From positions 62,001-126,000 of the forward strand of contig DATNBR010000041.1 of assembly GCA_035571875.1 (NCBI GenBank): DNA of 64,000 nucleotides, in the 5' to 3' direction. The notes beneath the pieces are model-generated. The model was not told the DNA's origin. It worked only from the letters and a program-made list of their open reading frames with translations, and ran no database searches. Below are positions 36,650 through 47,481 of the stretch, one piece after another (within the stretch, counting starts at the first letter, position 1; every line of letters begins with the position of its first letter). Origin of the DNA: Parafrigoribacterium_A sp035571875. GTDB lineage: Bacteria > Actinomycetota > Actinomycetes > Actinomycetales > Microbacteriaceae. The position numbers and the translations under genes are program-made.

Positions 36650-37020
36650 GAATGGGCCGGCTGCTACGCCGGGTTCTGTCCCCACCTTGCGGTGCTGGAC
36701 GGTCATCTATCTACGATGTACGTTGCCGCACACCTCTAGCGGTCTACCCGGAGACTGGGCGAGCAGCCCGTAACGCCTCCTGTTGACCTTGCTCCGGACG
36801 AGGTTTACCCAGCCGACCCGATCGCTCGGGTCGCTGGTGGTCTCTTACACCACCGTTTCACCCTTACCCCTGGCACGAGGCCAGCGGCGGTCTGCTTTCT
36901 GTTGCACTTTCTCGCGGATTGCTCCGGGTGGGTGTTACCCACCGCCCTGCTCTGCGGAGCCCGGACGTTCCTCGGCACGCATTGCTGCGTGACGCGACCG
37001 TCTTGCCGACCCATTCCCGA
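36650..37020 (-). ncRNA. rnpB: RNase P RNA, type A
   Basis: On the reverse strand this stretch holds the conserved RNase P blocks: gaggaacgtccgggctc (the GAGGAAAGUCCGGGC core, near 36965-36982), acagaaagcagaccgc (near 36888-36903) and agaacccggcgtagcag at the 3' end. The ends, GAATGGG and CCCATTC, pair to form the P1 stem. The RNA matures the 5' ends of tRNAs. Boundaries are approximate to within about 10 bases. Confidence 0.93.
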
Positions 37021-37036
37021 TAAGTGTATCGGGCGG

Positions 37037-37777
37037 TCAGATCCCGGATTCGTTGGTGCGCACCAGGATGGCGTTGCTGTCCGGGCACATGAGAACCTCA
37101 TCCGGTGCCGCAGCTCGCACCGCGGCCATGTCGTTCTCGTTGAGGCGCACGCCGCTCGCGCTCGAGACGCCGCCGCGCAGCAGCGATGCTCCGAAGCCGT
37201 AGCGCTCACGCTGGCGCTCGTAGAGTGCGAGAAGGTCCTCCGGAAGCTTGCCCGCGATTGTCGAGCGATTGGCCGCGGCGTGTGTGCGCTCGCTCGCAAT
37301 GGCACCGAGCGCGGTGTCACGCTCGGCCTCCACGCTCGCAATCCTGGCCTGCACCTCGTCGAACGCGGCGCGCGACTGGTGAGCCGCGGCCTCCAGCGTC
37401 TCCACCCGTTCCATCACGCCGAGTTCGAGTTCCTCGAGTTCGAGCTGACGCCTGCGCAGGCCCGCAAGCTCCGCCTCGAAACCGGCCACGTCCTTGACTG
37501 ACGAGCTCGCCTGCATCCGCTCGGTGTCTCGAGTGATGCGGTTCTCGACGACCGTCACATCCGCTTCGATTCGTGCGAGTTCGAGCTTCGCGTCTTCGAG
37601 GGCGCCGCTCGCGCTCAGGAGCTCCTGACGGAGAACGGATGCCTCGCTCGTGAGCGTGACGAGCGTCGCGAGCTCCGGCAGCGTCTTCGCGCTGTGGTCG
37701 AGCTGCCGCAGGCGGGTGTCGATGGCCTGCAGCTGCAGGAGCTGCGCCTGGTCATCCGGGCTGGCTTTCAAAGGCAT
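37037..37777 (-). CDS. Coiled-coil protein with a degenerate C4 zinc ribbon
   Basis: The 246-residue protein matches the actinobacterial C4-type zinc-ribbon family usually found between a Nif3-like gene and rnpB. Residues 10-180 form a long coiled coil. The C-terminal ribbon, normally with four cysteines, keeps only one (EVLMCPDSNAILVRT); the first CxxC pair is replaced by serines and other residues. Zinc binding is therefore unlikely. The function is unknown; some homologues are proposed to bind nucleic acid or ribosome-related partners. Confidence 0.75.
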   Translation of the reverse strand: MPLKASPDDQAQLLQLQAIDTRLRQLDHSAKTLPELATLVTLTSEASVLRQELLSASGALEDAKLELARIEADVTVVENRITRDTERMQASSSVKDVAGFEAELAGLRRRQLELEELELGVMERVETLEAAAHQSRAAFDEVQARIASVEAERDTALGAIASERTHAAANRSTIAGKLPEDLLALYERQRERYGFGASLLRGGVSSASGVRLNENDMAAVRAAAPDEVLMCPDSNAILVRTNESGI

Positions 37778-37826
37778 GTCGCTCTCACTCTGGTCGCTAC
37801 GAATCGATGGTTGTCGAAAAGGGTAC

Positions 37827-38645
37827 TCACTGCACGATGACGAAATCCCACGGGTCGGTGCGCGTCTCGCTCACTGCCACGCTGACTCCGGGCAGCGCCT
37901 CGCGGAGCTCCGCCGCGGCGGTGTCAAGCCACAGCCATTCGCTCGCCCAGTGCGAGACGTCGATGAGCGCAGGTCCCCCGGTGAGCTTGGCGTTCTCGCG
38001 TGCCTCTGAAGCGGGGTGATGCCGCAGATCGGACGTGATGTAGACGTCCGCCGCGAGCACCGCCGGCTCCGAGAGCAACGAGTCGCCCGCGCCGCCGCAG
38101 AGGGCCACCGAGTGCACCACCCGATCGAAGTCTCCGGAGACGCGGATGCCGGAGGCAGTGGCCGGCAAAAGATCGGCAAGGATCCGTGCAAGTCGGCCCA
38201 GCGTCACTGGCTCGGGCAGACGACCGGCGCGCCCGATGCCGCGACTGGGGCTCTCCCCCGCGGTGATCGGCGTCGCGTCAACCAGGCCGAGGCGAGTCGC
38301 GAGCACGGCGGAGGTGCCGGTCTCGACGACATCCGCATTGGTGTGTGCGGCGATGAGAGCGCAGCCTCCTCGAATGAGCGAGGCGAGAACGGCGCCCTTG
38401 TACCGGTCCTCGGCCACCGAGGTCACACCGCGCAGCAGCAGCGGGTGATGCGCGATCAGGAGGTCCGCGCCGAGGTCGAGGGCCTCGTCAACGACCTCGG
38501 CCACGGCGTCGACGGTCAGCAGAATGCTTGAGACCTCGGCCGTCGGATCACCCGAGAGCAGTCCCGGCGCGTCCCACGCCTCTGCCCCGGAGAGCGGCCA
38601 CAGTCGTTCCACGACGGCACGCACGTCGGCAAGGGTGTGAGGCAT
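37827..38645 (-). CDS. Nif3-like dinuclear metal centre protein
   Basis: The 272-residue NIF3/YbgI-family protein forms a toroidal hexamer in homologues. Metal-binding motifs are present: DLLIAHHPLLLRG in the N-terminal half and IDVSHWASEW near the C-terminus, along with AAHTNADVV. The biochemical role is not settled (GTP cyclohydrolase-like activity has been proposed for some). It is followed by the coiled-coil protein 49 bases downstream and then rnpB, the usual actinobacterial order. Confidence 0.85.
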   Translation of the reverse strand: MPHTLADVRAVVERLWPLSGAEAWDAPGLLSGDPTAEVSSILLTVDAVAEVVDEALDLGADLLIAHHPLLLRGVTSVAEDRYKGAVLASLIRGGCALIAAHTNADVVETGTSAVLATRLGLVDATPITAGESPSRGIGRAGRLPEPVTLGRLARILADLLPATASGIRVSGDFDRVVHSVALCGGAGDSLLSEPAVLAADVYITSDLRHHPASEARENAKLTGGPALIDVSHWASEWLWLDTAAAELREALPGVSVAVSETRTDPWDFVIVQ

Positions 38646-38711
38646 CTGGACATTCTACGTTCCCGGGGTGCGCCGCTCGTGGCGCGCATCCGGGATCAGG
38701 TCGAAGCGGAG

Positions 38712-41700
38712 CTACTGCTCGGCCAGCTCCTGCCGCCGCACTGTCGAGATGCCCGCGGCGAGCGGGGTGATGAGGCCGATCACGAGAGCGACGAGCACGC
38801 CGATGTCGCTCGACGCGACCACACCGTCGGCCGGCACACCGAACAGCGCGAAGCCGAATCCCTGCCAGGAGAGCCAGCCGACGGTGGCCGAGGTGAAACC
38901 GAAGCCGATGGCGGATGCGACGAACAGCATGACGAGGTTGACCCAGTTGACCGAGGGATACACCCCGCCCGGCGTCAACAGCGACTGCTCGTCGAACCGC
39001 CTGCGCCTGATCATCACCTCGGCAGCGAAGAGGCCCGCCCAGGCCGCAACCGGAACGGCCAGGGTCGTCGCGAAGTCGCGGAAGATGCCGACGATGCCCG
39101 TTCCCGACAGCACGATCAGGATCGTGATGCCGAACAGGACGATGCCGACGACAACCACGCTCCACTGCCTGCGCAGTCGCACGCCGATCGACTGAAGAGC
39201 GAACGCGCCAGAGTAGAGGCTGAGACCCACTCCCGACAGCAGACTCAGCACCGTCGCCGCGAGAAGCGGTACCGGATACCAGGTGGGGATCATGAGCGCG
39301 ATCGCATCGAGCGGCGCGCTCAGCAGGTCGCCCGACACACCCGGGTTCGAGGCAGCCAGCAGCGCACCGTAGGCGATCAGGAGGAACGCGGGGAGCGTCG
39401 CGCCAAACGACGCCCACAGCGACGCGGATGCGCCGGAACCGGAGGGTCGTTGGTATCGAGCAATGTCTCCGCTGCTATTCGCCCACACGAGGCCGACGAA
39501 ACTGAAGACGAGCACGACGCCGGTCGCGACGAGGATCCATGGGCCATCGCCGACGGTGAGTGCCGTGCGTATGTCCACCGCGTGCCAGGTGAGAGCGAGT
39601 AGTCCGACGATGAGCACCGCAGACACGATCGTGAAGACCAGCTGCACCCTGGCGAAGAGCGGGTAACCGAAGAAGGCGATCACGAACGCGATCACGAGCC
39701 CAACGGCTGCGGCGACAAACGCCAGCTGCTGCTCGTTGAACGGGCCGCCGAGTGAGGCACCGACGAGGATGCGCGCCGTACACACTGCCACGAGCCACAG
39801 CAGCACGGCGCCCCAGAACAGCCGCGTGACGAAGGCGAGAACGGCCGGCACGATGTTGCCGACAAGGCCAAACGTCGCGCGCGAGACGACGATGGTCGGC
39901 TGCCCGCTCCATTTGCCGGCGAGCGTGCCGAGGCCGAGCGGCAGGAACGAGATCGCGACCCCGATGAATGCCGCGAGGATCGCCTGCCGCAGGCTCATGC
40001 CGAGCCCGAACAACGCCGCGCCGAAGGCCACGCTGACGACGGAGGAGTTCGTCGCGAACCAGAGCCAGAACATTCGCGCGGCGCGACCGGTCCTTCGGTC
40101 AGCGGGCGTCGCCTCCTCGCCGCTCAATTCAATGGCGAAGACAGGCAGCGGACCGTGTTCCGCGTCGATCACGGGCTGTTCGTCACTCGCACCCCGCGGG
40201 CTCGCCATCGGCTCGATGGGCGCGCTTGCCGCGGCCGGCAGAACGACAACGCCTTCCGACGTCACCGGGAATGGGCCGTCCAGGTCACCGAAGGCACGGT
40301 CTGTCTCGTCGACGTCATCGTCATCGTCATCATCCGATCGGGTGTCGATGATCTGAGAGTCGACCGGGACAGAGCCGGTCTGCGGCGCTTCCGAGGTCGG
40401 CTCGCTGTGCAGTAGCGAGAAGGGGCGCGCCTCCTCGTCCGCGGGCACAGCCGCGACATCCCCCACGAGTAGCGCGTCGAAGGGAGAGACTGAAACGGGA
40501 CGGACCGGGGCGGATGCCGTGGGCGCGTTCGGGTCGACGAGGTCGTAGATCACGGGCGCTTCTGGTGCACGCGGGGCCGGCTCGGGCTGCTCCGCTGCCT
40601 CGGCCGGGTCAGGCCCGGAGGACTGCGCTTCAGGCGACTGCGCCTCAGACGACAGGAGCTCAATGACCGGTTCCGTCGTCGGCGGAACCTCCAGCTCCTC
40701 TGCGGGCCCGGCCGTCGGCTCTCCCGCCGTCGCGGCATCCGGGAGGTGCCCGACGAATTCACCGGCGGATTGCTCCCCCGCCTCATCCTCTGATTGCTCG
40801 AACGACTCTGGGGCCTGGTCGACGCTCTGCTCGGTCGGAGCGACCTGCGATTCCTCCGAGGGTGGCCGCAGCCACGGCGGACGGAGCACGATGCCGTCGC
40901 TGAGGTCCGGTTCCCCGAGCGCGGCGACGTCTACGCGCTCTTCGAGGCGCGGTGGCGGAAACTGCTCGGGGTTCAAGAAGGGCGCGGGAACGGCGTCGTC
41001 GAGCGAGGGAGGCTGAGGCGGGGTGTCCTCCAACACCTCGGTGTCCTCCAACGGCGCGGTGTCCTCCAACACGTCGGTGGTGTCGAACGCTGTCTGCAGA
41101 GGTTGTGCCGGTGGCGGCACGATCATCGAACCGGCCGGGGGCGCGAACGGCGCAGCGGATGCATCCGGAGCGGGCGGTGACCAGGCGGTGCGATCGGCGG
41201 CACCTTCTGGCTCGGAGACCGGCACGTCAGTTGCCGCACCTGCCGATGCAGTCGGCTCCGCCCCAGCGTCGTTCTGCTCGAGGGCCCGAGCCGTCACCGT
41301 CGGCACCCCGTCGGTGGTGATGATGGGAATGACGCCGGTGAACTGCGGAATGACCTCTGCGATCGTCTCGAGAGCCTCGGGCGTGCCGATCTCGCGCATC
41401 CGCCCCTCCCAGGCCGTGAACTCTGCCGCGTCTTGCTGGCGCAGTTCCAGCTCGGCCTGCAATTGCTCGATTGCGCTGAGCGTGTCGGCCGGCTTCTCCA
41501 CCTCGGGAGACAGCGCACGCACCAGCTCGTCGTCCTCCAGCGAGCGACGCTGAGGGCGCTCCGGGAGTTCGATGCTCGCCGTAGCGGGCGGCACCGGCGA
41601 CGGCTGCTCGAGAGGCGCGGGAGCCGGCTGCGGCTCGGCGCCGACATCCGGTCGACTGTTCTGAACTCTGACGGACTGCGCGGCTTCGTCGCTGTTCCGC

Positions 41701-41930
41701 TCGCGCTGGGCCTTCTCGCCCTGGGTCTTCTCGCCCTGGGTCCCCCCACGCTCGGTCTGCTCGCCCTGCTCCTGTTCGCCCCGGTCCTGATCGACAGACG
41801 GCTCCTCACGCTGGAGGAACGCAGGAGGGTAGTTGCCGGTGGGCGGGGTGTACGTCGAGCGCCTCGGCCCTACCGGGAGATATGGCGTGCCAGCGACGTC
41901 GCTTCCGCTCGCCTCGTCGTTCTCAGCCAT
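38712..41930 (-). CDS. Purine-cytosine permease-like transporter with a very long disordered N-terminus
   Basis: The 1072-residue protein has about 610 N-terminal residues that are low-complexity, acidic and rich in Pro, Glu, Gln and Ala, followed by a permease domain with about 12 membrane segments. The permease part is NCS1/cytosine-permease-like (WFATNSSVVSVAFGAALFGLGMS, then FVGLVWANSSGDIARYQRP). The extension contains an Asp run near residue 560 and a three-fold LEDTxPLEDT-type repeat. The ATG at 41928-41930 is the start; the open frame upstream is antisense to acs. The extension is cytoplasmic by the positive-inside rule and is far longer than in the family (about 450-500 residues in all). 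Confidence 0.8.
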   Translation of the reverse strand: MAENDEASGSDVAGTPYLPVGPRRSTYTPPTGNYPPAFLQREEPSVDQDRGEQEQGEQTERGGTQGEKTQGEKAQRERNSDEAAQSVRVQNSRPDVGAEPQPAPAPLEQPSPVPPATASIELPERPQRRSLEDDELVRALSPEVEKPADTLSAIEQLQAELELRQQDAAEFTAWEGRMREIGTPEALETIAEVIPQFTGVIPIITTDGVPTVTARALEQNDAGAEPTASAGAATDVPVSEPEGAADRTAWSPPAPDASAAPFAPPAGSMIVPPPAQPLQTAFDTTDVLEDTAPLEDTEVLEDTPPQPPSLDDAVPAPFLNPEQFPPPRLEERVDVAALGEPDLSDGIVLRPPWLRPPSEESQVAPTEQSVDQAPESFEQSEDEAGEQSAGEFVGHLPDAATAGEPTAGPAEELEVPPTTEPVIELLSSEAQSPEAQSSGPDPAEAAEQPEPAPRAPEAPVIYDLVDPNAPTASAPVRPVSVSPFDALLVGDVAAVPADEEARPFSLLHSEPTSEAPQTGSVPVDSQIIDTRSDDDDDDDVDETDRAFGDLDGPFPVTSEGVVVLPAAASAPIEPMASPRGASDEQPVIDAEHGPLPVFAIELSGEEATPADRRTGRAARMFWLWFATNSSVVSVAFGAALFGLGMSLRQAILAAFIGVAISFLPLGLGTLAGKWSGQPTIVVSRATFGLVGNIVPAVLAFVTRLFWGAVLLWLVAVCTARILVGASLGGPFNEQQLAFVAAAVGLVIAFVIAFFGYPLFARVQLVFTIVSAVLIVGLLALTWHAVDIRTALTVGDGPWILVATGVVLVFSFVGLVWANSSGDIARYQRPSGSGASASLWASFGATLPAFLLIAYGALLAASNPGVSGDLLSAPLDAIALMIPTWYPVPLLAATVLSLLSGVGLSLYSGAFALQSIGVRLRRQWSVVVVGIVLFGITILIVLSGTGIVGIFRDFATTLAVPVAAWAGLFAAEVMIRRRRFDEQSLLTPGGVYPSVNWVNLVMLFVASAIGFGFTSATVGWLSWQGFGFALFGVPADGVVASSDIGVLVALVIGLITPLAAGISTVRRQELAEQ
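41022..41075. repeat. Three tandem 18-base repeats in the permease N-terminal coding region
   Basis: Units ggtgtcctccaacacctc (41022-41039), ggtgtcctccaacggcgc (41040-41057) and ggtgtcctccaacacgtc (41058-41075) encode, on the reverse strand, repeated VLEDT segments. Because 18 is a multiple of three, unit gain or loss keeps the frame. Confidence 0.75.
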
Positions 41931-42053
41931 GCCCAAATGATATGGGGGTACGCCGCCGTTCCCCTGCTGACGGGCCGCAATTCCGGCGCATGGTCTGCGT
42001 TCGAGCCGCCGCGAGGTGACAGTTGCGTCATGTGACGCTATTTGTTCGGATGC

Positions 42054-42083
42054 TTTACTAAAGATTGGGGGACGGACAATAAT
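42054..42083 (+). promoter_or_regulatory. Candidate promoter of acs
   Basis: TTTACT at 42054-42059 and AATAAT at 42078-42083 are separated by 18 bases, a good sigma-70-type arrangement in an otherwise GC-rich region. They lie about 36 bases before the acs start. Further upstream (about 42017-42037) are repeated GTGAC/GTCA elements reminiscent of a CRP/GlxR half-site, but no full consensus is present. Confidence 0.5.
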
Positions 42084-42119
42084 ACGGTGTAGCAAACGGA
42101 CTCCAGGAAAGGCGATGTT

Positions 42120-44093
<1,974 letters not shown>

Positions 44094-44242
44094 GTCCCAG
44101 CGTCGCCGGCCGCACTCGCGGCCAGCGCCGCTGTCTCGTTCGACAGGTCCCGCATCCTCAGGGGCGTGTCAGACCGCTCTGGTAGTCTCGCTGCCGATCC
44201 ATCTCGTGCGCGCCGGGCCGAACCACCGGCGCCCCACCCAAT

Positions 44243-44926
44243 GTGACCCCCATCGCTCGACTTCTCTCAGCCTTTCGCCTCGCGACGCGAAGCCCCGGTG
44301 CGCCGCGGGTGCGCAGACGTATCGCCGTGCTCGCCGCGAGCGGCGCGTTCATGCTCGTCTCGCTCTTCGCGATCGCACCGCCTGGCCCGCCCACAGCCGC
44401 GGAGTTGCTGCAGGCGGAGCTCACCGCTCACGCGCAGTCGCTCACGGTGTCGGGCCACGCCGCCGTCACCCGGGTCAAGCGCGATGGCTACTCCCTGACC
44501 GCGGGGCCGGCCACTCTGGCCGCGAGCGGTACGAACTACGACTGGGCCAAGCTCGTTCTCATCTCAGGGCACTGGCCCACGAGCGAGGCGAACGTGACAG
44601 TCTTCGTGCGCTGGATGCGCCAGGAGAACGGCCCGAACAACTGGTGGAACCGCAATAATCCGATGAACAACGGCTACGGTTCCGGCGGTGGTGGCGGCAC
44701 CGGCAGCTATGCGAACCTCACGATCGCGGCGCAGAAGGCTGCGGAAAATCTTCAGCGCAACCCCAGCTTCAGCGGGATCGTCGCCGCCCTCGCGGCGTCG
44801 GCTCCGATGGAGGTCACGGAACAGGCCATCTGGGCGTCGCCATGGGCCAGCAGTCATTACGGCAATGGCTCGCGCTGGCACCGCTCCCCCGTGCCGAGCG
44901 TGAAGGCGCCTGCAAGCGCCTGGTAG
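44243..44926 (+). CDS. Secreted or membrane-anchored protein, possibly wall-active
   Basis: I do not recognise the 227-residue family firmly. A basic N-terminus is followed by a hydrophobic segment (IAVLAASGAFMLVSLFAIAP, about residues 27-46), consistent with a signal peptide or anchor. The exported part contains WMRQENGPNNWWNRNNPMNN, a Gly-rich loop, and HYGNGSRWHRS near the end. The ENGxxNxWNRNNPxN stretch resembles lysozyme-like and glucosaminidase-like domains of actinobacterial secreted proteins; the Glu could be catalytic, but this is inference. The start is GTG at 44243. Confidence 0.55.
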   Translation: MTPIARLLSAFRLATRSPGAPRVRRRIAVLAASGAFMLVSLFAIAPPGPPTAAELLQAELTAHAQSLTVSGHAAVTRVKRDGYSLTAGPATLAASGTNYDWAKLVLISGHWPTSEANVTVFVRWMRQENGPNNWWNRNNPMNNGYGSGGGGGTGSYANLTIAAQKAAENLQRNPSFSGIVAALAASAPMEVTEQAIWASPWASSHYGNGSRWHRSPVPSVKAPASAW

Positions 44927-44961
44927 CAGCGCGTCCAGGGGTGGCGTCTCGGCTCGCGGCA

Positions 44962-46062
44962 TCAGGCAACCCGAAACTTCTCCGCATCCTGGGCGCGCAA
45001 GGTGAGACCGTTGCCTGGCTCTTCACTCGGTCGCAGGTCGCCGCCGCTCGGATCGAGCGTTCCATCAAAGAAGAGGCGCTCGATGCGCACGTGGTCGTGG
45101 AACCATTCAAGGTGCCTCAGGTTCGGCGTTGCCGCGGCGACATGCACGTGCAGGTGCGGCCCGCAATGTGCGGAGACCTCGAGACCGTGGGCTGCAGCGA
45201 CGGCCGCGGCGCGCATCCATTCCGTGATCCCGCCGCAGCGGCTCGCGTCGATCTGTAGGCAGTCCACGGCGCGCGCCTCACACATTCGCCGGAAGTACAC
45301 GAGATCGAAGCCGTACTCCCCCGCCGTCACGTCGGCGTCGACGGCGTCGCGCACCTCGCGCAGCCCCGCGAGATCATCGGAACTCACCGGTTCCTCGAAC
45401 CAGTGCAGCCGGAGTTCCTCGGCCTCTCGTGCGAGCCGGATCGCCTGCTTGCGGCTGTAGCCACCGTTCGCATCAGCGAACAACTCGGGCCCGTCGCCGA
45501 TCACCTCGCGCGCCTGCCGCAGTCTGCGAAGGTCGCGGTCTTGTCGACGTCCCCACGATTCGCCGATCTTGATCTTGACCCGCGGAATGCGATCGTCATG
45601 CACCCAGCCGCCGAGTTGCGCTGCCAGAGTCTTCTCGGAGTACGTGGTGAATCCACCGCTCCCGTAGATGGGAACGGCGTCTCTCACTGCACCGAGGAGT
45701 CGGTGCAGCGGCAACCCGAGCAGTCGAGCCTTGAGATCCCACAGGGCGATGTCGACCGCTGAGATCGCGTAGCCTACGGCGCCCACTCGACCGCTGTTGC
45801 GGACGGCCTTGACCATCGCATCCCAGCATCCGCCGATGTCGAGCGCCGAACGCCCGGTCACGAGCGGAGCGAGGGCACTCTTCACGATCGCTCCGCACTC
45901 GGCCGGCCCGTAGGTCCATCCCGTGCCGAGCTCTCCTCCCGCGCGAACCTGAACGAGCACCATCGTCGTGGACTGCCAAGCGAAGGTGCCGTCGCCCTCG
46001 GGCTCATCGGTCGGCACCGTGTACACGCTGACCTCGACCGCATCGACCGCCTCATCGATCAT
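44962..46062 (-). CDS. Enolase-superfamily dehydratase (mandelate racemase/muconate lactonizing type)
   Basis: The 366-residue protein has the superfamily layout: an N-terminal capping domain, then a barrel with KIKIGESW (the KxK base), DANGGY, the metal Glu in FEEP, AGEYG, DASRCGGITE and SAHCGPHLHVHV. It most likely dehydrates or racemises a sugar acid. The substrate cannot be assigned. It overlaps the sugar transporter gene by 4 bases, so the two are coupled. Confidence 0.82.
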   Translation of the reverse strand: MIDEAVDAVEVSVYTVPTDEPEGDGTFAWQSTTMVLVQVRAGGELGTGWTYGPAECGAIVKSALAPLVTGRSALDIGGCWDAMVKAVRNSGRVGAVGYAISAVDIALWDLKARLLGLPLHRLLGAVRDAVPIYGSGGFTTYSEKTLAAQLGGWVHDDRIPRVKIKIGESWGRRQDRDLRRLRQAREVIGDGPELFADANGGYSRKQAIRLAREAEELRLHWFEEPVSSDDLAGLREVRDAVDADVTAGEYGFDLVYFRRMCEARAVDCLQIDASRCGGITEWMRAAAVAAAHGLEVSAHCGPHLHVHVAAATPNLRHLEWFHDHVRIERLFFDGTLDPSGGDLRPSEEPGNGLTLRAQDAEKFRVA

Positions 46063-47447
46063 GCGGGTTCCGAACCATCGTTGAGCAGTTCACCCTGTAA
46101 TTGCTCGAGCGACTTGTCCTTGGTCTCGGGCACCTTCCACACGAAGAACAGAATGGCCAGGATGCCGAGCGCACCGAACACGAAGAACGTGCCCTGCCTG
46201 CTGATCAGGGCGATCAGGCTGAGGAAGGTTCCCGCGACGAGGAAGTTGGCGGCCCAGTTGAGCACCGTGGCCAGTGACATCGCCTTGCTCCGGATGCCGG
46301 TCGGATAGATCTCGGAGATCATGAGCCAGAACACCGGCCCCAACCCCACCGCGAAGGCGGCGATGTAGACGATCAACGCCACGAGCGCGAGATAGCTCGC
46401 GTTGTGCTGCAGCCACGGCGAGGCGAAAAAGATGCCCAGGAAGATGATCGCCACCGTCAGCCCCACGGTACCGATGAGAAGCAGTCGCCGCCTGCCGACC
46501 CTGTCGAGCAGCAGCACCGCAACGATGGTGAACACGACGTTCGTGACGCCGACGAAGACCGTCTGCGTGATCGAGGCGCTGTCGGTGAGGCCGGTGTTGG
46601 AGAGGATCGTCGGCGCGTAGTAGATCACCGTGTTGATGCCCACGAACTGCTGGAAGATCGCGAGCCCGGCGCCGATCCAGATGAGCGGGCGGATGTTGGG
46701 TCGCAGCAGATCGCGAATGGTGGTCGCGTTCTCGGTCTCCTGCGCCTCGCGGATCTCGGCGATTTCTCCGTCGATGTCCGCGTCCGGGTCCGAGCCGCGC
46801 AACCGCTTCAACACGTCGCGCGCCTCCTTCTCCTTGCCGTGCTCCATGAGCCATCGCGGAGTTCGCGGCACCGTGAGCATGCCGATCGCGAGCGCAGCGC
46901 CCGGGATTGCGCCGACGCCGAGCATCCAGCGCCAACCATCCGGCATCGAGGCGAAGGCGAAGTTGACCAGGTACGCGAGGAGGATGCCCGCGGTGATCAT
47001 GAGTTGGTTGAACGACACGAGGCCGCCCCTCACGCGCGGTGGCGAGACCTCCGAGATGTACAGGGGCGCGACGAAGGAGGCGGTGCCCACCGAGAGCCCG
47101 AGAATGAAGCGAAAGCCGATCAGCATCGGAATCGACACGGCGAAGGCACAGCCGAGCGCACCGACCACGTAGATGCAGCCGGAGATCACCTTGGTCCACT
47201 TGCGGCTGATCTTGTCGGCGAGATAGCCAGACAGGATCGCACCCAGAATCGCACCGAGAAGCAGTACCGAGACGATCCACTCCTGCGCCACCGCGTTCGC
47301 GTGCAGGTCCTTTTTGAGGAACAGGAGCGCGCCGGAAATCACGCCCGTGTCGAAGCCGAACAGCAGCCCGCCGATCGCCGCGATGATCGAGATGCGCAAC
47401 AGCATCCGGTTGCCGCTTGCACGCATGCCCGCCACGAAATTACTCAT
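46059..47447 (-). CDS. Sugar-porter MFS transporter
   Basis: The 462-residue membrane protein belongs to the sugar porter family of H+ symporters. It has 12 hydrophobic segments and the signatures GGLLFGFDTGVISGALLF, RFILGLSVGTASFVAPLYISE, QQFVGINTVIYYAPTI and PETKDKSLE. The ATG at 47445-47447 is spaced 10 bases from AAGGAG; a GTG two codons earlier is an alternative. It sits in the leftward sugar-oxidation cluster. Confidence 0.88.
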   Translation of the reverse strand: MSNFVAGMRASGNRMLLRISIIAAIGGLLFGFDTGVISGALLFLKKDLHANAVAQEWIVSVLLLGAILGAILSGYLADKISRKWTKVISGCIYVVGALGCAFAVSIPMLIGFRFILGLSVGTASFVAPLYISEVSPPRVRGGLVSFNQLMITAGILLAYLVNFAFASMPDGWRWMLGVGAIPGAALAIGMLTVPRTPRWLMEHGKEKEARDVLKRLRGSDPDADIDGEIAEIREAQETENATTIRDLLRPNIRPLIWIGAGLAIFQQFVGINTVIYYAPTILSNTGLTDSASITQTVFVGVTNVVFTIVAVLLLDRVGRRRLLLIGTVGLTVAIIFLGIFFASPWLQHNASYLALVALIVYIAAFAVGLGPVFWLMISEIYPTGIRSKAMSLATVLNWAANFLVAGTFLSLIALISRQGTFFVFGALGILAILFFVWKVPETKDKSLEQLQGELLNDGSEPA

Positions 47448-47481
47448 TATCACTCAACTCCTTCGTTGTGCGGCTACCTCT

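Noticed and set aside
36783..37088. Short ORFs over rnpB on both strands
   Set aside because: They fall inside the RNase P RNA and have no protein-like features.
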